Positions 1 to 6,921 of a DNA stretch of 22,075 bases are shown here, in pieces (the first letter of the stretch is position 1; every line of letters starts with the position of its first letter). The stretch is taken from assembly GCA_964565665.1 (NCBI GenBank), contig CAZMFZ010000057.1, positions 1 through 22,075 of the forward strand. Direction: 5' to 3'. Position numbers and translations under genes: made by a program. The stretch is from CAZMFZ01 sp964565665. GTDB taxonomy: Bacteria > Bacteroidota > Bacteroidia > Cytophagales > UBA9547. The notes under the pieces are model-generated. The model was not told where the DNA came from. It searched no databases and saw only the letters and a list, made by a program, of their open reading frames with translations.

Positions 1-259
1 AGTTTTGGAGTTGAGTGTTTGTTATTGTTTTAATTCAACAATAATTAGTAGATCAATAATAAAACATACTTTTTTCTGACTGTACTTAACTAGGCAATTA
101 AATATAGTTTTTCTGTGTATTAGTCATGAGAAAAAAGTAAAACAATTTGATATATTTGAAACCAATTTGGTAATAGTTAAGCTGCTTGTTGGTTAGAAAA
201 TGGCACCAATTAATAGCAGAAAATTATCAAAACAAACTGCAATTTGATAAATTCATGAA
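1..259. other. Non-coding left edge with small AT-rich hairpin
   Basis: I see no gene here. Positions 22-29 (TTATTGTT) and 37-44 (AACAATAA) form a perfect 8-bp inverted repeat with a 7-base loop. It could be the end of a transcript from outside the window, but no T-run follows. A TATATTTG sequence at 151-158 matches the Bacteroidota -7 box TAnnTTTG and could serve the gene at 260, although no -33 TTTG lies at the right distance. Confidence 0.4.
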
Positions 260-763
260 GTGTTGTATTCTGAACTAGACCTTATAGACAAATTGGTTTT
301 CAAAACTTGTGAACTTGAATTCTCAGCCATGGAAACAGAAATAGAAAGTCAAGAATATTTTGCACATAATTTTCAACTTGGTACACAGCACGTAAAATTT
401 CGCACTGCGAAAATTAACCCAACAAAGACAGGGCAATTTGTAACGGATTGGAAACGAAACGCTAAAGGAATTACAGAACCGTGTGATATTCGTAACGCCT
501 TTGATTTTTATATCATTGCGACAAGGAAAGATAAAGAATTTGGACTTTTCATTTTCCCGAAAGCTGTTCTGTATGAGAATAAAATTTTATCGGATGAAAC
601 CAAAGAAGGAAAACGTGGAATTCGAGTTTATCCAACCTGGGGCTTGACAAATAGTAATCAGGCACAAAAAACACAACTTTGGCAGACAAAATATTTTTTA
701 GACCTTTCGAATAACGAACAAATTGACCTAATACGAGCAAAAAATTTATTGAATTTATGTTAG
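260..763 (+). CDS. MepB family protein
   Basis: This 167-residue protein is a recognisable MepB-family member, named after the third gene of the staphylococcal mepRAB locus. The biochemical role of the family is unknown. The family core is intact: ESQEYFAHNFQL (about 29-40), VKFRTAKINPTKTGQFVTDWKR (about 45-66), FGLFIFPKAVL (about 94-104), KRGIRVYPTW (about 117-126) and QAQKTQLWQTKYF (about 134-146). Length is normal for the family. The start is GTG at 260. An in-frame stop lies at 248-250 and the first in-frame ATG would remove 23 residues that look like the family's N-terminus. The ATG at 255 is in another frame and stops quickly. It stands alone: no MATE pump or MarR regulator is adjacent, so a drug-resistance role should not be assumed. 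Confidence 0.85.
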   Translation: MLYSELDLIDKLVFKTCELEFSAMETEIESQEYFAHNFQLGTQHVKFRTAKINPTKTGQFVTDWKRNAKGITEPCDIRNAFDFYIIATRKDKEFGLFIFPKAVLYENKILSDETKEGKRGIRVYPTWGLTNSNQAQKTQLWQTKYFLDLSNNEQIDLIRAKNLLNLC

Positions 764-822
764 AATAATTGATGAATAATTAATGGGAATCGTTAGTATG
801 CCTTATCTTTAATATTAACTCT

Positions 823-1233
823 TTAATACAAATTCATTTTGAAAGAGGTAACAAAATAATAGACTGCCCAACCTACACCACCAATAATAACAGCCCACAA
901 CCAGGATGGGATGCTTCGTGGTGCTTCGCTGCCTTCTATTATAAATCTTTTTTGGTCTCCTTTTCCATAAGCATGTATCATCAAAGGTACCACTCCATCT
1001 ACGATATCATTTTCATTTATTCCTTCAACGGCTATAGATGGCCCGTTGCGAACCATAAAAGGTATTTTACGAATGCCTTCTTTGCCCAATGGGTCTTTGC
1101 TTACTATTTTTAACATGTGTTCACCATCTACCAGTTTTCTGGTGTCTAATTCAATGTTAATGGGGGCAAGATACTCACCTAGGGGAGCAGTATCTTCATC
1201 AATAAATACGATTACTTTACTTTGATTTTGCAT
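823..1233 (-). CDS. Tail-anchored Ig-like protein linked to cbb3 oxidase cluster
   Basis: A 136-residue protein with no N-terminal signal peptide. Residues 1-105 are rich in predicted beta strands with an Ig-like or Ig-fold sugar-binding look (PINIELDTRKLVDGEHMLKI; KIPFMVRNGPSI). One hydrophobic helix follows near the C-terminus (about 110-130, SWLWAVIIGGVGWAVYYFV), with only a few residues after it. It starts 2 bases after the preceding gene ends, so the two are surely cotranscribed. It lies downstream of ccoO on the same strand. I do not recognise a named family. Similar short proteins are often annotated as cytochrome c in Bacteroidota, but no CxxCH motif is present, so it cannot bind c-type heme. 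Inference: an accessory or assembly factor for the oxidase. Confidence 0.6.
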   Translation of the reverse strand: MQNQSKVIVFIDEDTAPLGEYLAPINIELDTRKLVDGEHMLKIVSKDPLGKEGIRKIPFMVRNGPSIAVEGINENDIVDGVVPLMIHAYGKGDQKRFIIEGSEAPRSIPSWLWAVIIGGVGWAVYYFVTSFKMNLY

Positions 1234-1235
1234 TT

Positions 1236-1496
1236 TTATTGATTGTTTAGAATGGCGTATTTGATGTGGTTTTGGTTTTTTTCTCCAGGCTTTATCAAAT
1301 ATTTAATTGAAAAAATTAAAGTGAGCAAGGCTATCGCACCTATTGCCCACACCGCAATATAATCCCAACTATTTTGGGGGCCAACGCCATGAACAAGGCC
1401 ACGAAGCACTTTGGGCTGTTGTCTTTCGCAAACCGGGCAGGCAAATACTGCCAGTTGAACGAAGATTAGCAAAAGGGCAATGAATAGTTTTTTCAT
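1236..1496 (-). CDS. Small membrane protein with CPVCERQQP motif
   Basis: An 86-residue protein. Residues 1-19 are a signal peptide (MKKLFIALLLIFVQLAVFA). The mature chain begins directly with CPVCERQQPKVLRGL, followed by a GPQNSWDY motif and one transmembrane helix (about 47-67, YIAVWAIGAIALLTLIFSIKY). It ends in a basic tail. The CxxC pair would lie just outside the membrane, where it could bind a metal or act in thiol exchange; the first cysteine could alternatively be lipidated, though no clear lipobox is seen. It is cotranscribed with the tail-anchored protein (2-base gap) and lies downstream of the cbb3 genes beyond a hairpin repeat. I know of no assigned function. A role in copper delivery or oxidase assembly is a guess from context. 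Confidence 0.6.
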   Translation of the reverse strand: MKKLFIALLLIFVQLAVFACPVCERQQPKVLRGLVHGVGPQNSWDYIAVWAIGAIALLTLIFSIKYLIKPGEKNQNHIKYAILNNQ

Positions 1497-1607
1497 TATT
1501 TACTATTTTTTATTTTCTAAAACTGTGCTTTTTGTCTTTACAAAGCACTTCATCTGATTGTATTATATTCCTATTTTTCGCTCTGTAAAGACAAAGATCG
1601 ATTCGAA

Positions 1608-1668
1608 AGCCCCCGTCAAGCCCCCGTCAGCAGCCCACGGCTTAAACCGTGAGCTACAGATGACGGGC
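1608..1668. repeat. REP-like hairpin with tandem 11-bp duplication
   Basis: Positions 1608-1618 and 1619-1629 are a perfect tandem copy of AGCCCCCGTCA. The second copy begins a nested hairpin. The outer stem is CCGTCA (1624-1629) with TGACGG (1661-1666). The inner stem is AGCCCACGG (1632-1640) with CCGTGAGCT (1647-1655), one mismatch, around a CTTAAA loop. Sequences of the type GCCCACGG-TTTAAA-CCGTGGGC are common REP-like palindromes in Bacteroidota. No T-run follows on either strand, so it is not a typical intrinsic terminator. It separates ccoO from the two small membrane genes and could attenuate or stabilise the operon mRNA. Confidence 0.6.
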
Positions 1669-1696
1669 ATAATGCATTCCGAAACTTCACAATGCA

Positions 1697-2725
1697 CTAT
1701 TCACTAGCCGATGCTTTAATATTCACAAAATCCATTATTTTTTTAATTTCTTCAGGGGTTACCAATTTGCCCTCGTTGCCCCAACTATTGCGTTCGTAAT
1801 TGATAATGGCAGCCACTTGTTTTTCATCAAATTTCATGTTTTTACCCACGGCAGCCATTACTCCATACTCAGGCCTTGCGTTATAACCATTCATTATAAT
1901 ATCAACATACAATTCTAAATTGTCGCCAGTAACCACCGTACTTCCTTTCAAAGGGGGAAATGCACCTAATAAACCTTCACCATTTTCTTGGTGGCAACTT
2001 TTACAATTGGCAGCATAAAGTGTTTTTCCATCGGCAATAACTGTAGAAGATTCTGCAACAGAAGCTCCAGCAGTATTTGCCATTTCTTGTTCTTGTTTGT
2101 ATAAAAACTGCATGGGCTTTGTGCCATCAGGCAATGGTGTTTGTTTTAGCGATTGTAAATAAGCTAATAATTGTAATGCTTCTTTTGTGGCTACCACTTT
2201 ACCTTTTTTGCCATTTAAAAAAGAGGGAGGCACACTTACAATTACATCTTTTGCCGATGGTTTTTCTTTTATTTCAAACAGCCATTCGTACGATGGCATT
2301 ATAGATTGCGACACCACAATACGCGGATTGTAAAGGTGCATTAAATTCCACTCTGTGCTAGGCTGTCTGTTTCCTACATCGGTTAAATCGGGGCCTGTTC
2401 TTCCTGTACCCATCAAAGTAGCAGTATTGACCCAAATATTTGTGCGGTGAATATTGGCATAATCGGCTGCTACACCAGGTCTAGACCCAAACATTTTATC
2501 CATATCTACATTACGCACCTGCTGCGAATGGCAACCAACACAACCCTCTGACAAATAAATGTTTTTGCCTGCCAAAGCATCGCCACTTAGAGGAGTACTA
2601 CCCGGCAAAGGCGCATTGTTTTCTTGATTTTGCAATGCTGGCATTATTGCAGTTAAGAAGGTAAGTACAAGAAACAATAATGCCGCTATTGGGTAGAGTT
2701 TTCTATGATCGTTGAAAATGTTCAT
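1697..2725 (-). CDS. ccoO: cbb3 oxidase subunit II fused to cytochrome c domain
   Basis: A membrane-anchored c-type cytochrome of 342 residues from the ATG at 2725. It passes electrons to CcoN. An N-terminal helix (about 11-31) is followed by a CcoO-type domain with heme site CVGCH (62-66), the RTNIWVNTATLMGTGRTGPDL stretch typical of CcoO, and SIMPSYEWLF, whose Met143 is the likely axial ligand. A second cytochrome c domain has CKSCH at 241-245 and Met290 or Met297 as likely ligand, and resembles one CcoP heme domain. One polypeptide therefore covers CcoO and part of CcoP, and no separate ccoP is seen. An ATG at 2755 would add 10 residues and overlap ccoN. I prefer 2725, which begins MNIFNDHRK 7 bases after the ccoN stop. 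Confidence 0.9.
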   Translation of the reverse strand: MNIFNDHRKLYPIAALLFLVLTFLTAIMPALQNQENNAPLPGSTPLSGDALAGKNIYLSEGCVGCHSQQVRNVDMDKMFGSRPGVAADYANIHRTNIWVNTATLMGTGRTGPDLTDVGNRQPSTEWNLMHLYNPRIVVSQSIMPSYEWLFEIKEKPSAKDVIVSVPPSFLNGKKGKVVATKEALQLLAYLQSLKQTPLPDGTKPMQFLYKQEQEMANTAGASVAESSTVIADGKTLYAANCKSCHQENGEGLLGAFPPLKGSTVVTGDNLELYVDIIMNGYNARPEYGVMAAVGKNMKFDEKQVAAIINYERNSWGNEGKLVTPEEIKKIMDFVNIKASASE

Positions 2726-2732
2726 GTCAGTA

Positions 2733-4580
2733 TTATTTAACAGCGTGGGTTGCAAATGTTTTCTCCAATTGATTAAAAGCCTCTTCTTTTATATTGATTT
2801 CTACTACTTGCTTGGTAGTCATTATATAGAAATTGTAGAAGTAAATGATATGCGAAATAAACATTAAACTACCGCCAATAGCTCTCCATAGCCAATAGTC
2901 GAACATCATCACAACACTGTCAATAAATGGTTTTTGTTCCATCCACATCAATCCTCTTAATGTTCCTCCGATCATAAGAGGAATAGCGTAAAAAAGCAGA
3001 CCAATAAATGCCAGCCAAAAATGTGCACCTACTAAATGCAGTGGGGGTTCTTTACCCGTAAGCCTGGGCACAATGGCATAAGCACCACCCCAGATGGCAA
3101 AAGTGATAATGCCATAAAAGCCAAGATGTGCATGGCCAACTGTGAAATCTGTAAAATGCCAAAGTAAATTGGTATAGCGAAATGCTTCGGCAGTGCCTTG
3201 TATTGATACCACAAAATAATATACCACAGCTACAAAAAAGAATGGCAATGTGTAGCTATGTGCCACTTTATTGAAATGGCCTTTAAATGTCATTGCGAAA
3301 TTTATAGTACCTGCTACTACTGGAATTATCATGCCTGCACTACCTACAATGGCAATCGTTTGCAGCCACCAAGCTATAGAACTAAACACAAAGTGATGCG
3401 TGCCAATAATGGTATAGAAAAGTATTTGTGTCCAAAAGGCAAGTATGCCTAAACTATAGGCGTAAATGGGTTTGTTTAATTGCTGCGGAATAAAATAATA
3501 TAACAACCCAAGTGTGTAAAGTGTAAACCACATGCCAACACCTGAGTGCATAAAATAACCTTGGATGATGGTTTCGCCAATTCCATTTTGCCAAAAAGGC
3601 AAATAGGCTGTAACGGCAACAATAATGGTAAAAATAATAGAGGAAACTATGTACCAATTTGAAATGTAAATTTCTTTAGTAGTTCGTCTGGCTACGGTAA
3701 GTATAAAATTGGCTAAGGTTAATATTAAAGCAACAGCAAAAAATGCCATAATGGGCCAAATATATTCTCTAAATTCTCCACCTCCGTTATTGATACCTGC
3801 CATCAAGCTCCATGAGCCTAACACCACCATAATATTGGTGCACACCAATGCAATCCATCCCAATTTTATACTGTATATTTTTGCATTGCTTACCGTAGGT
3901 ACCACATAATAGCCTAATCCAATTAAAGCTATCGATGCCCATCCCCAAAAAACAATATTAGTGTGAACTGGCCTTAAGCGACCGAAACTTAACCAACTGG
4001 TATGGTCGATATCTGGTGCAACAAACTTTATTCCTAAATATTCGCCAATTCCTGTACCTATTACAAGCCAAAATGCGGAACAACCCAAATACCAAAGTAT
4101 CAGCTTTGTAATATCTGGATCTAACACCGGACGGGGAGCTGCTTTGGTCTTTAATGCAGTAAAGTGTACTTGATGATCTGAATTCACAGAATAAATTAAT
4201 CCTTTTTTGTCTTGGGGTTGTACGTTTGCAGCTAATTCAGCATTGGATAATGAAAAATCCAATGCTTTTTTTCGTTGAATGAGTTCTTGCTCCAAATTAT
4301 CATCTTGATGTAAAGCAAAATGCTCCGAAATAGCTTTGGCTTGCTTTATTCGCTTAGCATTCATGGAAAAAATCAAGGCATTTTTGGCTTTTGCCACTGC
4401 GAAAAAAACACCCAGCAACACAGGAATCAACAGAAGCACAATGGTAATGATAATACCAGGTTGGTTCAATAATGAAGTTTTTTCTACGACTTCATTTTGT
4501 GCTGAAACCATTGTAGAAAACAGGAAAAAGGCGAGTAGCACTAAACCAATACTTTTTGTTTCAAATAATTTGCTCATCAT
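2733..4580 (-). CDS. ccoN: cbb3-type cytochrome c oxidase subunit I
   Basis: The catalytic subunit of a proton-pumping terminal oxidase, 615 residues. Heme-copper ligands are visible: His206 (RPVHTN) for low-spin heme b, His345 (FMHSG), His395 and His396 (GTHHF) for CuB, and His483/His485 (TVGHAHLG) for the hemes. Tyr389 lies six residues before His395, exactly where cbb3 enzymes carry the cross-linked tyrosine. This favours an oxidase over a NorB nitric oxide reductase. The core begins near residue 155. Before it is an unusual extension: a signal-like segment (about 11-27), a second helix (about 42-63) and an 85-residue charged, partly coiled region. The start overlaps the previous gene as ATGA, so translation is probably coupled. 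A second ATG lies one codon later. Confidence 0.93.
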   Translation of the reverse strand: MMSKLFETKSIGLVLLAFFLFSTMVSAQNEVVEKTSLLNQPGIIITIVLLLIPVLLGVFFAVAKAKNALIFSMNAKRIKQAKAISEHFALHQDDNLEQELIQRKKALDFSLSNAELAANVQPQDKKGLIYSVNSDHQVHFTALKTKAAPRPVLDPDITKLILWYLGCSAFWLVIGTGIGEYLGIKFVAPDIDHTSWLSFGRLRPVHTNIVFWGWASIALIGLGYYVVPTVSNAKIYSIKLGWIALVCTNIMVVLGSWSLMAGINNGGGEFREYIWPIMAFFAVALILTLANFILTVARRTTKEIYISNWYIVSSIIFTIIVAVTAYLPFWQNGIGETIIQGYFMHSGVGMWFTLYTLGLLYYFIPQQLNKPIYAYSLGILAFWTQILFYTIIGTHHFVFSSIAWWLQTIAIVGSAGMIIPVVAGTINFAMTFKGHFNKVAHSYTLPFFFVAVVYYFVVSIQGTAEAFRYTNLLWHFTDFTVGHAHLGFYGIITFAIWGGAYAIVPRLTGKEPPLHLVGAHFWLAFIGLLFYAIPLMIGGTLRGLMWMEQKPFIDSVVMMFDYWLWRAIGGSLMFISHIIYFYNFYIMTTKQVVEINIKEEAFNQLEKTFATHAVK

Positions 4581-4888
4581 AATTTACTGTGTTTAGTTTT
4601 TAGGTAAATGTCAATTTCATGGCTGCTTAAATTCTTTAAATATTCGGCATATTTAACAGAAATGTCGCCTTGCATTACTTTCTCTTGGTTACTAATTGAT
4701 TGTTTTATTTTTAAAAATTGGTAAAGTAAAATACCTAAAAACAACAAGGCAGTTGAGCCAAGCAAAATGTATAGAAGTAAATACCCTTTTGGTGTACTAA
4801 TAATATTGTTTGTGCTTTGTGGATGGCACAATTCAGCTATGGCCATAAGCAAAAGGGATAGAGAAATTTTTACTGCTATTTTATTCAT
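4577..4888 (-). CDS. Small two-helix membrane protein of the cbb3 operon
   Basis: A 103-residue protein. It has an N-terminal signal or helix (about 5-20, with a cysteine at 21), a central transmembrane helix (about 35-60, YLLLYILLGSTALLFLGILLYQFL) and a charged helical tail (about 62-103). It overlaps the preceding gene by 8 bases and ccoN by 4 bases, so it is an integral operon member. Position and topology resemble small oxidase accessory subunits (CcoQ/CcoH-like roles), but I see no sequence motif of those families. The product is therefore best called hypothetical. The coding assignment is supported by the tight overlaps on both sides and the ordered hydrophobicity pattern. Confidence 0.65.
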   Translation of the reverse strand: MNKIAVKISLSLLLMAIAELCHPQSTNNIISTPKGYLLLYILLGSTALLFLGILLYQFLKIKQSISNQEKVMQGDISVKYAEYLKNLSSHEIDIYLKTKHSKL

Positions 4889-5402
4889 GAATATTTAATT
4901 TAAGATTCATTTGGTTTGTGAAACAACTGCAAGTGTTCAGCCTGGCTTGTATCATGCTGTTCCATTTATTTCTTCCATTAAAAAAATCATTTTTGAAAAG
5001 ATGAATGAGTTTATTGACGGCAGCATGCTTATCAGCCAGATCCATTAGAAAAATTTCATTCTGCATTTCGGCTACCAATTCCAATATCTTTAGCTCTTTG
5101 CTTTTGGTTAGCTTAAGCAAATCGGCAATACTTGGCATTGGGCTGCCATCATTTTTTTCTTTTTTATCAAATACTTTAATCACAGAGGGAAATACCAACT
5201 TGTTTTCATAAGTAACCAGTGATTGAAATTCGTTTTTCAACTCATTTATCAAGTTATACAAAGCAGCATTTGGATTGTCAGGGTTTGAGTTTATACAATC
5301 ATTACAGGAACTGATAAAAATAAACTGCTCTTGAATGGCAGGATAAAGCTTTTGAGCCAACTCTTCAATGGTTTCAATAGTATTATCTGCATGTGCACAC
5401 AT
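4881..5402 (-). CDS. Hemerythrin-like helical protein lacking iron ligands
   Basis: A 173-residue, apparently cytoplasmic, all-helical protein and the first gene of the oxidase operon. It has no signal peptide. Its layout recalls the hemerythrin/RIC (YtfE, ScdA) four-helix bundle: TYENKLVFPSV (about 64-74) parallels the HxxxEExxLFP helix, SKELKILELVAEMQ (about 101-114) parallels the EHxxxxxLL helix, and FKNDFFNGRNKW (about 136-147) parallels the HIxxEN helix. The histidines that hold the diiron site in the family are absent at these positions. Two cysteine clusters, SSCNDC (31-36) and NTCSCF (157-161), could bind something else. Inference: a degenerate relative with a sensing or assembly role. 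The family call is tentative. The start is the only ATG near the operator-bearing upstream region. Confidence 0.5.
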   Translation of the reverse strand: MCAHADNTIETIEELAQKLYPAIQEQFIFISSCNDCINSNPDNPNAALYNLINELKNEFQSLVTYENKLVFPSVIKVFDKKEKNDGSPMPSIADLLKLTKSKELKILELVAEMQNEIFLMDLADKHAAVNKLIHLFKNDFFNGRNKWNSMIQARLNTCSCFTNQMNLKLNIHE

Positions 5403-5428
5403 CTTTTTGCCACTAGTTACTTACGATG

Positions 5429-5462
5429 CAAAATTGGGCATAAGAAAAAGGAAGAAACATGA
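5429..5462 (-). promoter_or_regulatory. Candidate promoter and operator half-site of the cco operon
   Basis: Read on the minus strand, 5436-5429 is CAATTTTG, one mismatch from the Bacteroidota -7 box TAnnTTTG, and lies about 27 bases before the start codon at 5402. Positions 5456-5462 (plus strand AACATGA) repeat the half-site of the palindrome at 5478-5497 exactly 22 bp away, about two helical turns. The -33 element is unclear (TGTTTC). The assignment rests on position and sequence only. Confidence 0.35.
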
Positions 5463-5477
5463 GTAATCGTAGGTGGA

Positions 5478-5497
5478 AACATGATATTTGTCATGTT
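5478..5497. promoter_or_regulatory. Crp/Fnr-type operator palindrome
   Basis: A perfect inverted repeat AACATGA-N6-TCATGTT. Its core, CATGA-N6-TCATG, has the same 5-6-5 geometry as the CRP site TGTGA-N6-TCACA. It lies between the Crp/Fnr gene (ends 5502) and the first gene of the oxidase operon. Its centre (5487.5) is roughly 60-65 bp upstream of the start site implied by the candidate -7 box, which is close to the class I activator position. Inference: the neighbouring Crp/Fnr regulator binds here. Confidence 0.6.
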
Positions 5498-5501
5498 TTG
5501 T

Positions 5502-6215
5502 TTAGTCATGCAGATTTGCTGTCTTTATAAGTAAAGGCAGGTTTAGTATTTTAATTTTCTTGCCCGAAAGCTCAATTATCCTGTCTTGGTTAAATTCGGA
5601 AAGCAAGCGAATGGCACTTTCAGTAGAGGTACCTACATAATCTGCAATTTCCTCACGGCTCATTGCCACATTAATTGTAGCACAATCAATAGTAAATCCA
5701 TACGTTGCTTTTAAAAATAAAAGGGCTTCTGCCATTCTCTCTCTCACATTTTTCTGCGATAATGAAACAATCTGTTCTTCGGCCAATTTCAAATCTATGC
5801 TTATTTTTTTTAGTAACTCAAAAAGCAATATGTGGTTTGTGATGATTGCAGTGTTAAAATATTCTTTGTCGATAATGCAGACAGAAGAATCTTCTAAGGT
5901 GACGGCAGAGGAACTATATCTTTCTGATGCAATTAAGGACCGATAGCCCAATAAATCACCCGCCTTAGCTAATCTTAATATTTGCTCCTTGCCATCTATT
6001 CCAGCAGTGGAAAGTTTTATTTTACCGCTGTTAACACAATAAAGCCCTTGAGGTAAACCATTTTCACTGAAAATGTACTGTCCCTTTTTAAAACTTGAAC
6101 AAGATTTGTGTTTCAATAATTCTGATAATTGCGCTGTATCTAGCCCAACAAAAAGAGAATTCATTCGCACGTTACATTGAATACAATTTGGATTTGTTTC
6201 TTCTGTATTTCTCAT
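5502..6215 (-). CDS. Crp/Fnr family transcriptional regulator
   Basis: A 237-residue DNA-binding regulator. The cyclic-nucleotide-binding-like beta roll spans about 20-120 (KKGQYIFSENGLPQGLYCVNSGKIKL), the dimer helix about 120-160, and the winged helix-turn-helix about 160-230. The recognition helix (TSTESAIRLLSEF, 196-208) has Glu199 and Arg203 at the Fnr contact positions, with Ile in place of the Fnr serine. The N-terminus has Cys11-x2-Cys14, followed by Cys39, Cys60 and Cys113. The pair plus Cys113 is reminiscent of Fnr's iron-sulfur ligands, but the spacing is not identical. A cAMP pocket is not evident. It lies immediately upstream of the oxidase operon on the same strand, separated by a palindromic operator, so an oxygen- or redox-responsive regulator of ccoNO is likely. 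Confidence 0.88.
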   Translation of the reverse strand: MRNTEETNPNCIQCNVRMNSLFVGLDTAQLSELLKHKSCSSFKKGQYIFSENGLPQGLYCVNSGKIKLSTAGIDGKEQILRLAKAGDLLGYRSLIASERYSSSAVTLEDSSVCIIDKEYFNTAIITNHILLFELLKKISIDLKLAEEQIVSLSQKNVRERMAEALLFLKATYGFTIDCATINVAMSREEIADYVGTSTESAIRLLSEFNQDRIIELSGKKIKILNLPLLIKTANLHD

Positions 6216-6532
6216 CCAATAATAGTTTTTTTAACCAAAAAATGTAAAGGTAGAATTTTATAGGTAAGTGTGAAATTTATTTAAGGCATTAGGGCAAAGA
6301 AGCACATTTGATTCGTAGCTACAATAGCAACATACTGTTTAATCATTTCTATTTGTTTAACCAAAGAAGGTTAGGATTTGATCTCCTTTTGTTCCAATAC
6401 AGGCGGTAATACAGCAGGCAATTATTAATTACATAACAAAATAAATCTCCTCAATAATATTTGTATGTATAGGATATACTGTTGTATTGGGCTTAATGCA
6501 TGTAGTGGTGGTAGCAGCTTTATTGTTTTTCA
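6216..6532. other. Intergenic region between crp/fnr and pirin remnant
   Basis: This divergent region probably holds the promoter of the minus-strand regulator. No RNA gene is visible. A short stop-free stretch at 6445-6588 (+) would encode a hydrophobic helix ending IDKEAKAVRQNELF, but it has only a late ATG (6496, 30 codons), so I do not call it a gene. It may be the remains of a small membrane protein. Confidence 0.4.
6245..6252 (-). promoter_or_regulatory. Candidate -7 box of the crp/fnr gene
   Basis: On the minus strand this reads TACCTTTA, one mismatch from TAnnTTTG, about 30 bases before the start codon at 6215. No convincing -33 element is seen. Confidence 0.35.
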
Positions 6533-6883
6533 TTGATAAAGAAGCAAAAGCAGTTAGGCAAAATGAATTGTTTACTAACACCTACTAACAGCAGAATGCG
6601 TAAGCAAGACTCTTGGAAAAAGAGTGCTTCTGCATTCGAGCCTTTTCAAACCAACTATAGGGAGTTGTGTGGCTTTGCAGATCACATTGTAGGTGCAGCA
6701 CAAGGATTTGGAATGCATTCACATCAAAATATGGAAATTACTACCATTGTTCTTTCAGGTAAACAAGCCCGAAAAAGCCAATTTCCACCAAGCCCTATTT
6801 CTACATTCTACGTTTCTTCTAAATTGAATACTTACCTTTGGGGTTCTAATATAAAATTGAAATTATTTAAAATACAGTTATAA
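6533..6883 (+). pseudogene. Pirin-family N-terminal remnant
   Basis: The open frame is 116 codons. Residues about 22-76 resemble the N-terminal part of pirin-family cupins: RKQDSWKKSASAFEPF, then YRELCGFADHIVGAAQGFGMH and SHQNMEITTIVLSG, the last matching the pirin metal-site segment GFGMHPHxxMEIxTxVLSG. Both histidines (HSH) and the glutamate of that motif remain. After VLSG the similarity stops and the frame continues with unrelated low-complexity residues. The rest of the first cupin domain and the whole second domain (pirins are about 230-290 residues) are missing. It is best read as a truncated, non-functional copy. The exact original start is unclear. A promoter-like box for the next gene lies inside the tail, consistent with decay. 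Confidence 0.6.
6833..6840 (+). promoter_or_regulatory. Consensus -7 promoter box for the PepSY/TonB receptor pair
   Basis: TACCTTTG is a perfect match to the Bacteroidota -7 box TAnnTTTG. The predicted start of transcription near 6846 gives a leader of about 75 bases before the ATG at 6922. A weak -33 (GTTTC near 6812-6816) lies about 17 bases upstream. Confidence 0.55.
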
Positions 6884-6921
6884 TTAAAAACAGGAATTTT
6901 TAAATCACTAAAAATAATACA

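Noticed and set aside
549..740. Minus-strand open frame inside the MepB gene and similar antisense frames in ccoN, dnaJ, leuS and the TonB receptor
   Set aside because: They are shadows of strongly supported genes on the other strand and show no protein-family features.
2733..4580. NorB-type nitric oxide reductase instead of CcoN
   Set aside because: Tyr389 at the cbb3 cross-link position before His395 and the partner CcoO sequence favour a cbb3 oxidase.
6496..6588. 30-codon hydrophobic open frame before the pirin remnant
   Set aside because: Very short, and the ATG lies in the middle of the hydrophobic stretch. Nothing links it to a known small-protein family.
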